Assembly (NCBI GenBank): GCA_963844695.1 | Contig: CAWJPL010000035.1 | Coordinates: 124,001-188,000, forward strand | DNA: 64,000 nt | DNA from: RYN-230 sp963844695 | GTDB lineage: Bacteria > Actinomycetota > Actinomycetes > Streptosporangiales > Streptosporangiaceae | Direction: 5' to 3' | Part shown: positions 36,945 through 46,414 of the stretch, piece by piece | How the letters are laid out: every line of letters starts with the position of its first letter | Numbering within the stretch: the stretch's first letter is position 1 | Position numbers and translations under genes: made by a program | The notes under the pieces: model-generated | Database searches by the model: none | The model's input: the letters and a program-made list of their open reading frames with translations, nothing else | What the model was told of the DNA's origin: nothing

Positions 36945-37823
36945 GTGCCAATCTCGTCAGTGGGACCGTTCCCATTGAATGAGGTCACCCACGGCGACTG
37001 CCGGAAACTGATCCTCGATCTGCCGGATAATTGCATCGACATCACGGTGACCAGCCCACCGTACTGGGGCCAGCGTATATCCGAAGGCAATGGCGTCGAA
37101 TCCGATCCTCGCGCTTATATCGCTGAACTCGCCGCGTTTTTCAGCTCGCTGCTGCCCAAGCTGAAGCCGGACGGCCTGCTCTGGCTCAACGTCGGCGACG
37201 CGTACAACACGCCGGTGAACTGGCGCACCGAGGACCACTCGTACAGCACCCTCGGACCCGGCGGGACCGGCCTCGACCCGGCCAACTCCGCCTACGTCAA
37301 GCCCCGGTACCGCCGCAAGGCATTCCTGGACCCCGACGAGCCGTGGCTCCGGTACGGGAATCTCCTCGCCCTCCCCTACCGCCTCGTCATCGCGATGTGC
37401 GACGCGGGCTGGCTCTTCCGCGGCGAGGTGATCTGGCGTAAGCGCAATCCGATGCCGGAGGGCAAGTGCCGCCGCCCGCACCGGCAGCACGAAACCATCT
37501 ACCTGTTCGCCCGCGAGGAACGGCATCCGTTTCGTACCGCGCCGCCGGTCGGCTCTATCTGGGAAATCAGCAACGAAAAGCTCAGCGGGCTGAAGCATTT
37601 CTCCCGGTTCCCGGAGGAACTGCCGCGCCGGTGCATCCAGGCCTACGGGGCGCTGGGGGACGACGTCATCGTGCTCGACCCGTTCAGCGGGTCCGGTACC
37701 ACGGGCGTGGCCGCCCGCCTGCTCGGCTGCTCGTACCTCGGCTTCGAGATCGACCAGGCGCAGGTGCTGGCGGCCAACGAGCGCCTCGCCCGGGCCGGGC
37801 CCGGCGCCGGCCCCGGCGGTTAA
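36945..37823 (+). CDS. Orphan site-specific DNA methyltransferase (N4-cytosine/N6-adenine, beta class)
   Basis: About 292 residues. The catalytic motif IV is TVTSPPYWGQRIS and comes before the AdoMet motif LDPFSGSGTTGVAARLLG, the beta-class order. TSPPY rather than DPPY favours N4-cytosine, though this is not decisive. LNVGDAYNTPVNW and IWRKRNPMPEGKCRRPHRQH are typical linking regions. GTG 36945 is preferred because GGAG lies five bases upstream. No endonuclease gene is adjacent; a broken P-loop gene follows. It looks like a solitary, horizontally acquired methylase. Confidence 0.85.
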   Translation: MPISSVGPFPLNEVTHGDCRKLILDLPDNCIDITVTSPPYWGQRISEGNGVESDPRAYIAELAAFFSSLLPKLKPDGLLWLNVGDAYNTPVNWRTEDHSYSTLGPGGTGLDPANSAYVKPRYRRKAFLDPDEPWLRYGNLLALPYRLVIAMCDAGWLFRGEVIWRKRNPMPEGKCRRPHRQHETIYLFAREERHPFRTAPPVGSIWEISNEKLSGLKHFSRFPEELPRRCIQAYGALGDDVIVLDPFSGSGTTGVAARLLGCSYLGFEIDQAQVLAANERLARAGPGAGPGG

Positions 37824-37834
37824 GGAAGCAGCCG

Positions 37835-38010
37835 ATGCCGGAGCTTCCCGCGCTCATCGTGGTCAGCGGGCCATGGGTTGGGCAAGACCACGCTGGCTCA
37901 CCGGATCGCCCAGGCCCCGTGCGATCGCAGGACGAGACACCACGGACGGCTACCGGCCGGGGCTGCGTGACATCGTGGCGTTCGCGTCGCAAGGCCCGCC
38001 GCCGGGTTAG
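37835..38010 (+). pseudogene. Remnant of a P-loop kinase/AAA ATPase
   Basis: ATG 37835, 12 bases after the methyltransferase stop, begins MPELPALIVVSGP. The next Walker A motif (GLGKTTLAHRIAQAP) is in another frame, rejoined by dropping one base near 37873. A third frame carries DTTDGYRPGLRDIVAF and ends at 38010. At ~58 residues it keeps only the start of a nucleotide kinase. Its tail runs into the convergent DUF1707 gene, suggesting truncation by a past rearrangement. Confidence 0.6.
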
Positions 38011-38477
38011 CTGCTGGAGCGCTTCTCGTACCGGGAGTGCAACATCACCAGCCCGCTGACCGGCAGGGCTACCAGGCAGGCGAACACCAGCGCGACGATC
38101 AGGCCGAAGACGGCAGGCTGCCCGGACTCCATCGCCGTCGCGGCCACCACCATGCCCGGCAGCATGACCGTCGCGCCGACCCACGACCTGACTACTTGCC
38201 TGTCCATCGAGATCGGCGCGGGCGGGTCAGCCGGGGCCAGCGGCGGCTGGGCCCGGACCAGCCCGGCGGGGATGTCGGCGGTGAGGTAGGCCAGGTCCGC
38301 GTAGGTCCGTGACGCGAAGACCCGCGCGATTCGCTGGTCAAACTCGTCCTTGGCCAGCCGGCCCTGCACGAACGCGGCCTTGACCACGTCGATGACCTGC
38401 TCGCGGTCGGCGTGCGACGTCCGCAGGTGGCTGCGGTCCCCCGCGCCGGGCGTCTGGTCTGCGGGCCCTGCCATCAC
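38007..38477 (-). CDS. DUF1707 domain membrane protein
   Basis: 156 residues. The N-terminal DUF1707 (SHLRTSHADREQVIDVVKAA, GRLAKDEFDQRIARVFASRT, DLAYLTADIP) is followed by a linker and two adjacent helices (VGATVMLPGMVVAATAM; VFGLIVALVFACLVALPVSG). Such proteins are abundant in actinomycetes and may be protein-binding membrane adaptors. Function unknown. It overlaps the end of the kinase remnant by a few bases. Confidence 0.82.
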   Translation of the reverse strand: MMAGPADQTPGAGDRSHLRTSHADREQVIDVVKAAFVQGRLAKDEFDQRIARVFASRTYADLAYLTADIPAGLVRAQPPLAPADPPAPISMDRQVVRSWVGATVMLPGMVVAATAMESGQPAVFGLIVALVFACLVALPVSGLVMLHSRYEKRSSS

Positions 38478-38591
38478 GGGCGCCTCCCCGTTAGGTCGAC
38501 GTAGTGAAAGCCTAACCCGGCTACCCTCGGCACGTCGTGGGTCACTTCCTGGCGTGCCGCCCAGCCCGCAGACCGAGGGGATAGTTGACTA

Positions 38592-39252
38592 ATGAGCGAC
38601 CAGATGGAACATGGCCCGCTCGCCGCGGTGCTGCGCGACGCCGCCGCGGGGCGGTTCCCGCCCGCGAACGGCGAAGTCACCGATCCTGCCCCCGCCGTCA
38701 CCCAGGGACTCCGGCGTCATCGGATTCACCGCGCACGCGGTCGTATTCACCGACGCCGACCCGGCGTGGGTGAGAGCCCGCCTGCCTGACGACGACCCGT
38801 CACGGCCGCTGAGCCCCGCTTTCCTCCAGGCGCTGGGCGCCCATACCTGCCGCGAGGCGCACATTATCGACATGCTGTGCGTCGCCTCGTCCCGATCGGG
38901 CCAGCCAGGTATGACCCTTCGCCCCGAGCCCGACGTGGCCCATCCGCGCATCGCCCGGGCGATGCGCTACCGCGACGACGTACGCGCCTGGCGTACCAAT
39001 GGCGGCCTCGTGCTGATCGGCCGCGGCGTCGCCTCCCGCTGGGAGGTGGCCATCGAGGTCGACCCGGGCTACCGCGGGAACGGCCTCGGCCGCGCACTGG
39101 CTTCCGCGGCTCGCCACCTGGTACCTGACCACGGGCCGGTCTGGGCCCAGATCGCCCCGGCCAACGCGGCCAGTGTCCGCGCGTTCCTCGCGGCCGGTTT
39201 CCAGCCGGCCGGCGCCGAAGCCCTGCTGACCCATAGCGAACTTGGCGTCTGA
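38592..39252 (+). CDS. GNAT-family N-acetyltransferase, one-base frame break
   Basis: ATG 38592 gives MSDQMEHGPLAAVLRDAAAG. Removing one G near 38682 joins GEVT to ILPPPSPRDSGVIGFTAHAV. The acetyl-CoA binding region EVDPGYRGNGLGRALASAAR and the C-terminal NAASVRAFLAAGFQPAG are standard GNAT features. The acceptor is not evident. It lies tandem with another, unrelated GNAT. Confidence 0.78.
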
Positions 39253-39276
39253 CCCGGTGCGGGTAAGTTACCGGTC

Positions 39277-39840
39277 GTGGATAGCCAAATGGCGTTGGGC
39301 CCGGTGTCCGAGGATGATCTGGCCCTCCTGCAGCGCTTGTACAGCGACCCGCTGGTCGGCGGTGAACACGAATGGCACGGCTGGCAGGACACCCGGTGGC
39401 TGCGGCGGGAGTGGCAGGAGAATGGCCTGCTCGGTGAGGACGGCGGCACGCTGATGGCCAGGAAAGGCGACGACACTCTCGGGTTCGTGGCCTGGCGCAG
39501 GCGGTCCTACGGGCCGCACTCGCCGTGCTGGATAGTCAGCATCGGGCTGAAACCCGAAGCCCGGGGCCACGGTCATGGCACCGAAGCGCAGCGGCAGCTC
39601 ATCCGCTACCTGTTCGCCCACACTCAAGCGAACCGGATCGAAGCCGGAACCGAGATCACGAACGTCGGCGAGCAACGTGCCCTGGAGAAAGCAGGCTTTA
39701 CCCGGGAAGGGGTGCTGCGCGGCGCCCTCTTCCGCCAGGGCCAATGGCATGACTGCGTGTTCTACGGCATCCTGCGAGCTGAAGTTGATCTCGGCAGCGG
39801 CAACGCTGCCAGCCTTACCGGCAGGCCATTGACTACGTGA
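39277..39840 (+). CDS. GNAT-family N-acetyltransferase (RimJ/RimL-like)
   Basis: 187 residues from a GTG start. SIGLKPEARGHGHGTEAQRQ is the acetyl-CoA pyrophosphate loop and NVGEQRALEKAGFTREGVLR the C-terminal beta-alpha motif typical of RimJ/RimL-like N-terminal or small-molecule acetyltransferases. Frame intact. It follows the first GNAT by 24 bases and may be co-transcribed. Confidence 0.85.
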   Translation: MDSQMALGPVSEDDLALLQRLYSDPLVGGEHEWHGWQDTRWLRREWQENGLLGEDGGTLMARKGDDTLGFVAWRRRSYGPHSPCWIVSIGLKPEARGHGHGTEAQRQLIRYLFAHTQANRIEAGTEITNVGEQRALEKAGFTREGVLRGALFRQGQWHDCVFYGILRAEVDLGSGNAASLTGRPLTT

Positions 39841-39884
39841 GCCTGGCTAGTGCCCGGCCTGCCCGCTGTCCCGTTACCGCTGGT

Positions 39885-40211
39885 CTACTCGGCGGTGCCG
39901 AGGAGGCCGCTGTAGTACTGACGGAGCGCGTCCTCCTCGCTTTCGCTGATGTGCGCGTCCTCGTCGATGTTGGGAGCGTCGTTGAGCTGGTCCTTCGACA
40001 CGGCCAGCACGACCCGCTCGCCCTCCACCCGGGCTCCGTGGATCGGCGCGAAGCTCTGCCTGGTGCCGAACAGGCCGGTCTCCACGAGGAGCCACATCGG
40101 CTGGCCGGTCTGGTCGTCGTTGTACACCCGGCTGACCTTGCCGATCCTGTTGTCCTCGGCGTCGACCGCCGCGCGGTGGATGTACTGCTGAGCGTCCTGC
40201 GAGTTGGTCAT
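39885..40211 (-). CDS. PRC-barrel domain protein
   Basis: 108 residues from ATG 40209-40211 (MTNSQDAQQYIHRAAVDAED) with GGAGA upstream. The PRC-barrel core reads DNRIGKVSRVYNDDQTGQPM and WLLVETGLFGTRQSFAPIHG. The acidic C-terminus (DEDAHISESEEDALRQYYSG) resembles the YsnF/PRC stress-protein type. Adaptor function is likely but unproven. Confidence 0.83.
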   Translation of the reverse strand: MTNSQDAQQYIHRAAVDAEDNRIGKVSRVYNDDQTGQPMWLLVETGLFGTRQSFAPIHGARVEGERVVLAVSKDQLNDAPNIDEDAHISESEEDALRQYYSGLLGTAE

Positions 40212-40318
40212 GCCTGTCTCCCTTGCCGCATGCGCGCAGCCCACCGTCCGGGCTACGCGCCGAGGTCCAAGCCATGCGGACTACCCGGCGAGGACAGCGG
40301 CAAACAGCGCCGTCCGGG

Positions 40319-41809
40319 CTACACGCCGATCTGGGCGGTCAGCCGGCCCGAGTCAACGGCCGCCCTGAAGGCGGCGTAGTCCCGCTCGTTCTGGTCGGCG
40401 TACGCGGCCGAGAAGTCTGCGATCGCGCGGTCGAAAACATCCCCGTTGCCCAGGTAGGAGGCGACGGCGATGCGGTCGCCCCAGCGGGCGTGGGCCCGGG
40501 CCAGGGTCGCTCCGCAGATACGCGCGTACAGGGTGGCCCCGGGGGGGAGCATGGTGTCCACGTCCGCGCTGCCCTTCCAGTCCTGGAACTGGCGCACGTA
40601 GTAGTCACGGGTGACCCCGTCCATCCCCTTGATGCGCTGCCAGCCCAGGAAGATGTCGGTCGCGCCCTGCATCAGGCGCTGCCCGGCTACCACCCGCTCG
40701 CCGTGGTGGGAGTATGCGCTCGCGCCCAGGAAGCGTTCGAGTACAGACGCTTGCGCCTCCTTGACCTGCAGGAACAGCGGGTCGTTGTCGTCGCGGCCCA
40801 GCATCAGCATGATGTAGCAGCGGGTGCCGACGCTGCCCACACCCACCATCTTGTAGGCCGCGTGGGCGTAGCGGTACTCCTCGACCGGATGGTGCTGCCG
40901 CCCGAGCGTGCGCCGGTACGTGCCGAGCAGTTTCTTGATCAGCGGAACGGGGTCCTCCCATTCCGACCCGGGCTGGATCAGGTCCTCGATCGGGATGATG
41001 ATCGGGGGGTCGGCGACGATCCGCAGTTCACCGCCGACCTCGTCCGCCCGCTTGGCGAACACTCGCGTGCTGTCGCGGGTACGCGCCTTGGCCACCATCT
41101 CCTCGGTCGCCCGTGCCTCTTTCTTGCTGACCCGCTTGACGCGCACCTCCTTGCGAACCAGCTTGAGCAGCATCCCGGCCTCTAGATGCTCGTACCAGGC
41201 CTCCAGGGAGCGCATCCCCGCCGCCTCCTGCATGCGGACCCGGTACTCCCTGACCGCGGCCATGACGACGTCACGGCGGTCGGCCGGGCTGAAGCCGCGG
41301 TCGCGTCCCATCACCTCGAAACTGGCGGCCAGGCGCTTGACGTCCCACTCCCACGGGCCGGGCAGCGTCTCGTCGAAATCGTTGATGTCGAACAGCATCC
41401 GCCGCTCGGGGCTGCCGAACAGGCCGAAATTCGACAGGTGCGCGTCACCGCACAGTTGCACGGTGACCCCGGACTGAGGGGTCGCCGCCAGATCGGCCGC
41501 CATGATCAGCGCGGCGCCGCGGTAGAAGGTGAAGGGGGAGACCAGCATCCGCCCGTACCGGATAGGGACCAGGCTGGGGACCCGGCTCGCCGCCTGCTCT
41601 TCGAGCAGCGCGACCGGATCCGGGCGGTCCGGTGCGGGCGCCCACCGTCCGTGGCTCGACCGCGGAGCCTGCTTGCGGGCGTCACGGCCCCTGGCCACCC
41701 GCTCGTCCACGGTCAGGTGGGCCCGTCTCCATGCTGACGCGAACGTGGAAGCCGCCGCGTGCGTGGTTCCGGCCTGCGAAGTCTGACCTGGATGCGAACG
41801 CTCTTCCAT
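40319..41809 (-). CDS. DUF2252 family protein (kinase-like fold)
   Basis: About 496 residues. The start MEERSHPGQTSQAGTTHAAA is chosen because GGAGG lies eight bases upstream. Family motifs are clear: RYGRMLVSPFTFYRGAALIM, LCGDAHLSNFGLFGSPERR, FDINDFDETLPGPWEWDVKR. The GDAH..N and DINDFD pairs resemble the catalytic and metal-binding loops of aminoglycoside-phosphotransferase-like kinases. The substrate is unknown. Confidence 0.88.
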   Translation of the reverse strand: MEERSHPGQTSQAGTTHAAASTFASAWRRAHLTVDERVARGRDARKQAPRSSHGRWAPAPDRPDPVALLEEQAASRVPSLVPIRYGRMLVSPFTFYRGAALIMAADLAATPQSGVTVQLCGDAHLSNFGLFGSPERRMLFDINDFDETLPGPWEWDVKRLAASFEVMGRDRGFSPADRRDVVMAAVREYRVRMQEAAGMRSLEAWYEHLEAGMLLKLVRKEVRVKRVSKKEARATEEMVAKARTRDSTRVFAKRADEVGGELRIVADPPIIIPIEDLIQPGSEWEDPVPLIKKLLGTYRRTLGRQHHPVEEYRYAHAAYKMVGVGSVGTRCYIMLMLGRDDNDPLFLQVKEAQASVLERFLGASAYSHHGERVVAGQRLMQGATDIFLGWQRIKGMDGVTRDYYVRQFQDWKGSADVDTMLPPGATLYARICGATLARAHARWGDRIAVASYLGNGDVFDRAIADFSAAYADQNERDYAAFRAAVDSGRLTAQIGV

Positions 41810-41964
41810 CACGCGCCTCCAGGTGTTCGTCACCGGTGCCGGGCGGGGCAGATCAGCGGAAGGTCAGTGACACCGCGTAGTCAGAGCCGGTGGTTCCTGA
41901 CCATGGCCTTGCTCAGCGTAAACCAGTCCCTGGGCCCCGGGAAATTCCGGCCGGCGGAAACGCT

Positions 41965-42165
41965 CTAGGCGGGCCGGGCGAATTTCTGCTCAGGCAAATC
42001 CGCAGGTGGCTGCCACCATCCTTGAGTATTTCGCCGAGCTATACGTGCCGCGTAGGAATTACGGCGCGTCTGCTCACCGTATACATAAGGCACTCGCGGA
42101 GGCAGCCCATTCTGGGGTGCGGAGCGCTGGCGAGCCGTGGGGCGGGTGGCCTTGATCGCGGTCAT
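41965..42165 (-). CDS. Small basic hypothetical protein
   Basis: 66 residues from ATG 42163-42165 (MTAIKATRPTARQRSAPQNG) with GGGGAAGAG upstream, ending QPPADLPEQKFARPA. It is basic and probably unstructured. The ribosome-binding site supports translation; I recognise no family. Codon use is less GC-biased than the neighbours. Confidence 0.45.
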   Translation of the reverse strand: MTAIKATRPTARQRSAPQNGLPPRVPYVYGEQTRRNSYAARIARRNTQGWWQPPADLPEQKFARPA

Positions 42166-42568
42166 GAATTTCTCTTCCCCTGCGATACCGCCCGCCGCTG
42201 ACCGCATGACTGAACACCATCACGCGAATCCCTGCGAGTCGTGACCCTGGTCCTGGTGCGTACCTCCGGGCGGGCCTGTGATGACTCGGAGTGGGGTGTC
42301 CCCAGTCTACATGAGGCCCACGCTCAGCACCGCTGATCACGATCTCCACATGACCTGCGCGTCATCGTCAGCCGGCCTGCACATAGATCTGGCAAAGGTC
42401 GTAGTAATAGCTGCGGTCAGCAAAACCACCCTCACGGGCCGTGTGTTCGGAGGTGGATTCGCCAGAACAGGGACTGGCGGCCGTAACGTCAAATGACGCG
42501 AGCGCGGCCGAAGTCACGGGGCAGGCAATCTAGTCGCCCTCGTCGATCCACCAGCGAAAAGAGTTCAG
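42166..42568. other. Non-coding interval upstream of the DUF4386 gene
   Basis: I see no supported gene. It contains a short hairpin TGGGG-TGT-CCCCA (42291-42303) and AT-rich patches around 42360-42420. A 72-codon frame (42278-42496) lacks a ribosome-binding site and any recognisable domain. Confidence 0.35.
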
Positions 42569-43315
42569 ATGAGCTCAACCAGAAAGACCGCGCTCATTGC
42601 AGGCGTGCTCTTCTTGATCACTTTTATCACGTCGATCCCAGCGGCGCTCCTTCTCTACCGCCCCGTGCTGGACCACGCCAACTACATCCTCGGCGCGGGC
42701 GCCGACACGCGCGTAGCCCTGGGCGCGTTGCTCGAGATCCTCCTCATCATCGCCAACGTCGGCAGCGCCGTCGTGCTGTTCCCGGTGCTCAAACGGCAGA
42801 ACGAGGGCCTCGCCCTCGGCTACGTCACCGCCCGTATCATCGAAAGCACCTTCATCGCCATCGGCGTCGTCAGCCTCCTGGCGATCGTGACGTTGCGGCA
42901 GGACGTCGGAGGCCCAGGCGGCGCGGGCTCACTCGTCCCGCTCAGCAGGTCGCTCGTCGCGATCCACGACTGGACGTTCCTGCTCGGGCCGGGCTGGATC
43001 GTCGGCGTCGGGAACGGGCTGATCCTGGGCTACCTGATGTACCGATCCGGCCTGGTGCCGCGGCGCATGGCGATGCTGGGGCTGATCGGAGGTCCGCTGG
43101 TCATCGTCTCGGGGACCGCCGTGCTGTTCAACGTCATCGAGCCAGGCTCCGCAGCGCAGTTCGTCGCGACGATCCCGGAGATCCTTTGGGAGTTGTCGCT
43201 CGGCATCTACCTCACGGTCAAGGGATTCAAGCCGTCTCCCATCACCGCTGAGACTCGCCAGCCTGTTCAGGTGGACGCGGTTGTGCCCGCCGGGCATCAG
43301 GCCGTCCCCGGCTAA
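42569..43315 (+). CDS. DUF4386 membrane protein
   Basis: 248 residues with about six helices: TALIAGVLFLITFITSIPAA at the N-terminus, ALGALLEILLIIANVGSAVV, and a central FLLGPGWIVGVGNGLILGYL, followed by RMAMLGLIGGPLVIVSGTAV. The motifs GxLFLxTF and LGPGxxxGxxNGLxLGYL are those of DUF4386. Function unknown. The next gene begins ten bases downstream. Confidence 0.85.
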   Translation: MSSTRKTALIAGVLFLITFITSIPAALLLYRPVLDHANYILGAGADTRVALGALLEILLIIANVGSAVVLFPVLKRQNEGLALGYVTARIIESTFIAIGVVSLLAIVTLRQDVGGPGGAGSLVPLSRSLVAIHDWTFLLGPGWIVGVGNGLILGYLMYRSGLVPRRMAMLGLIGGPLVIVSGTAVLFNVIEPGSAAQFVATIPEILWELSLGIYLTVKGFKPSPITAETRQPVQVDAVVPAGHQAVPG

Positions 43316-43324
43316 AATCTGCCG

Positions 43325-44091
43325 GTGACCGGCGACAGGCCAGCCGACCAGGCTGAACACACGAAGAGAACCCGCGAGGCATACGACCGGCTCGCGGCGG
43401 TCTGGTCGTCCACCACCGACGAAGGGCCCTTCAACGGGCTCCTGGAACGGCCTGCGCTCCGGGCCCTGGTCCCCGGCCACCTGAACGGCGCCGTGGTACT
43501 GGATGCCGGTTGCGGATCCGGAGCGCAGGCGCAGTGGCTGCTGGACCAGGGCGCCGACGTCGTCGGCGTCAACCTGAGCCCGCAGATGATCGTGGAAGCT
43601 CAGCGGCGCTGCGCCGGGACGCGGCCGGTTCCTCGTCGCCGACCTGGCCGAGCCACTGCCGCTGGAACCCGGTTCGCTTGACGGCATCACCTGCTCGCTG
43701 GCCCTGCACTACGTCGAGGACTGGAGCCGTTCCCCTCCGGTCGTTCGCCACCGCCCTGCGGCCTGGCGGCTGGGCCGTTATCTCTCTCGATCACCCCTTC
43801 GGGCCCCGGACACCTCACCAGCAGGGCGGCTACTTCGACACCGAACTGGTCTCCGACACCTGGCGCAAGGCTGACGTAGAAGTGACGCAACACTTCTGGC
43901 GCCGGCCTCTGGCGGCTGTCCTCGGCGCATTCGCCGACGCTGGCTTCATGGTGGACCGGATCGCCGAGCCGCAGCCCTCAGCCGAGGCACTGCGGCTCTT
44001 CCCAGACGATCTCGGGATCGTCGTCGGGGTACCGTCGTTCATCGTCTACCGGCTGTGGCTTCAGCCCCGGGATCGGCCAGGCGTCAGCTGA
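43325..44091 (+). CDS. Class I SAM-dependent methyltransferase, two one-base frame breaks
   Basis: The GTG start reads TREAYDRLAAVWSSTTDEGP. AdoMet motif I is VVLDAGCGSGAQAQWLLDQG. The frame then breaks at ~43617 (one extra G; resumes GRFLVADLAEPLPLEPGSLD and SLALHYVEDWS) and again at ~43725 (one extra C; resumes VPLRSFATALRPGGWAVISL) and runs to 44091. All core motifs are present in order across three frames. The substrate is unknown; the type resembles ubiquinone/sugar-like small-molecule methylases. Confidence 0.75.
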
Positions 44092-44287
44092 GATTGTTCA
44101 GGCGGTTGGCCAGCTCGGTCCGGGATCGAACAGACAATTTGCGGTATGTCCCGGTCAGGTTGGCTTCCACGGCCTTGACAGACAAGAAGAGTTCCGCCGC
44201 GGTCTCCTGATTTGAGCGCCCCGATCCCGCGAGCTCGGCGACCCGGCGTTCCGTGGCCGCGTCAACGCCACCCGCAAGGTCGTCCAT
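44084..44287 (-). pseudogene. LuxR-type helix-turn-helix fragment
   Basis: 67 residues comprising only the C-terminal LuxR DNA-binding domain: ATERRVAELAGSGRSNQETA, AELFLSVKAVEANLTGTYRK, LSVRSRTELANRL. The large N-terminal part of such regulators (LAL or NarL type) is absent; the sequence instead abuts a decayed alpha/beta hydrolase on the other strand. Probably left by a deletion. Confidence 0.7.
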
Positions 44288-44720
44288 GCGCAGGACGGCC
44301 CCGCGTCCTCGTCAGGCACTCCTACGGCGGAGCGGTGGTCTCGGAGGCTGGCAATGACGAGTCGGACTGGTCTACGTCGCCGCGTTCGCTCCCGACGCCG
44401 GAGAGTCGGTGGGCACCATCCTCGCCAACCTGCCGCCGGGGGGCCCGTGCCCCCGATCCTGCCGCCCCAGGACGGCTTCCTGTATCTCGACCGGGACAAG
44501 TTTGCTGCCGCGTTCGCAGCCGGCCTGGCGTACCAAACCCAGCTGGTACCTGGTGGCCACCGACGACCACATGATTCCGCCGCCTGCCCAGCGGGCCATG
44601 GCCGAGCGCGCCGGCTGCACGGTGAGCCAGGTCTCGGCGAGTCACTCCCCCTACGTCTCGCAGCGCGCGGCCACCGCCGACCTCATCAAGCAGGCCGGTC
44701 AGGGGGCGGCCGCGTACTAA
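44288..44720 (+). pseudogene. Decayed alpha/beta hydrolase
   Basis: Pieces of one hydrolase lie in three frames: VLVRHSYGGAVVSEAGN with the nucleophile elbow (HSYGG instead of the usual HSxGG/GHSYGG), PPILPPQDGFLYLDRDKFAA, and the C-terminal TKPSWYLVATDDHMIPPPAQ with SASHSPYVSQRAATADLIKQ holding the catalytic Asp and His region. The segment between FAAGLA and the C-terminal block is missing about 25 residues relative to family members I recall, so this is a true pseudogene, not just a base error. Confidence 0.65.
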
Positions 44721-44921
44721 CCCGGCCGAGCAAGGTCTTCCGGGGCGGAGCACAGCGACGCGCTCCCGCTACCCGGGGTCCCGCCACGGGCACAGCTGGA
44801 AACGATATAACGATAAACTGCATACTTAGGTCGCCAATATCAGGCGCATGACATGAGCGGCGGGCCGCGACACCAATAGGAATGGCTTGACTCTGGCTTG
44901 AATCCATCGTTGATTCGACCT

Positions 44922-46385
44922 ATGGAGAACAACGAGGTTCCAGGATCGAGACGCTCTACCCGCCGTGCGTTCCTATCCGCCTCGGCCGTTACCGCGGTCG
45001 CGGCGCCCGTCCTCGCACATTCCGCTCCGGCCGACGCCGCGACGGACCGGGCCGCCACAGCAGGCGCTGGTTCCGCGCTCCCCCGGCGAGCACCCTCCAG
45101 CGACCTGCGCGCCATGCTGCGTGAAGTGGATCCCAGCCGGATCCAGGCCACCATCTTGCGGCTGACTCAGTTCGGCACCAGGCATACCGCATCCAGCCAG
45201 ACCGATCCGGTGCGCGGCATCGGCGCGGCCACCGCCTGGGTCTTCGCGCAGATGCAGGCCATCGCGGCCACGTCGTCGGGCCGGATGACCGTCCAGCAGC
45301 AGACGTTCACGCAGCCCGTCGCGAGCAACATCCCCGTGCCGACCACCATCACCAACGTGATCGCGACGCTGAAGGGGACCGCGTCCCCGGAGCGTTTCTA
45401 TGTCATCACCGGGCACCTGGACTCCCGGGTGACCGACGTGCTGAACTTCACCGACGACGCCCCCGGTGCTGATGACGACGCCTCCGGCGTGGCGGTCGTG
45501 CTCGAGCTCGCCCGGCTGTTCGCCACCCGTCAGTTCGCCGGAACCCTGGTGTTCGCGACAGTCGCCGGGGAAGAGCAGGGGCTGTACGGCTCGACCTTCA
45601 TGGCGGCGCAGATGGCGAACGCCGGCAATGACGTGCAGGGCATGTTCAGCAACGACATCGTGGGGGCGAGCCAGGGCTGGGACGGCACCAAGCCAGACCC
45701 GCACACCGTCCGGATGTTCCTCGAGGGCGTCCCGACCGCCGCGACGGCCAGCGAGATCTCACTCATGCAGTCGGTCGGCGGTGAGAACGACGGGGGATCG
45801 CGCCAGCTTGGCCGGTTCGTCCAGGAGGTGGCGCCGTTCGGGCTGACCGGCATGAACGTCCGGCTGATCTGGCGTCGCGACCGGTACCTGCGTGGCACCG
45901 ACAGCCTCTCCTTCCAGGGGCAGGGCTACCCGGCCGCCAGGATCACCGAGCCGCGGGAGAACTTCAATCACGAGCACCAGAACACGCGGGTGGTCAACGG
46001 AGTGCAACTCGGTGACCTGATCCAGTACGTGGACTTCGACTACGTCGCCCGGGTGGCCAAGGTCAACGGGGCGGCGCTGTGGGCTCTGGCCACCTCGCCG
46101 AGCACGCCCAAGAACCTGCTGATTCACGTGGCGCCCCCGGTCAACTTTGCCGGCATCAACAACACGGTGCTCTCCTGGAACGCCAACCCCGAGTCCGACC
46201 TGGCCGGGTACGAGGTGGTGATGCGCGAGACCACGTCGCCGGACTGGACGAGCGCGATCAAGGTCGGCAACGTCACCGGGGTCACACTCGACATCGCCAA
46301 GGACAACGTGCAGTTTGGCGTGCGGGCCGTGGACACAGCCGGGAATCGCAGCCCGGTCGCTTTCCCCCAGACAGTGTCGACCTAG
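44922..46385 (+). CDS. Secreted M28-family zinc aminopeptidase with fibronectin-like C-terminus
   Basis: About 487 residues. A Tat signal (RRSTRRAFLSASAVTAVAAP) ends near HSAPADA. Zinc ligands and catalytic residues follow the M28 order: ITGHLDSR, DDDASGVAVV, AGEEQGLYGS, MFSNDIVGAS and NHEHQNTRVVNG. The last ~90 residues (NFAGINNTVLSWNANPESDL, GYEVVMRET) form a fibronectin type III-like module. The enzyme should be exported folded and cleave N-terminal residues from peptides. Confidence 0.9.
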   Translation: MENNEVPGSRRSTRRAFLSASAVTAVAAPVLAHSAPADAATDRAATAGAGSALPRRAPSSDLRAMLREVDPSRIQATILRLTQFGTRHTASSQTDPVRGIGAATAWVFAQMQAIAATSSGRMTVQQQTFTQPVASNIPVPTTITNVIATLKGTASPERFYVITGHLDSRVTDVLNFTDDAPGADDDASGVAVVLELARLFATRQFAGTLVFATVAGEEQGLYGSTFMAAQMANAGNDVQGMFSNDIVGASQGWDGTKPDPHTVRMFLEGVPTAATASEISLMQSVGGENDGGSRQLGRFVQEVAPFGLTGMNVRLIWRRDRYLRGTDSLSFQGQGYPAARITEPRENFNHEHQNTRVVNGVQLGDLIQYVDFDYVARVAKVNGAALWALATSPSTPKNLLIHVAPPVNFAGINNTVLSWNANPESDLAGYEVVMRETTSPDWTSAIKVGNVTGVTLDIAKDNVQFGVRAVDTAGNRSPVAFPQTVST

Positions 46386-46414
46386 CCGGTTCGCGGACCG
46401 GCTGGTGAGGCGTT

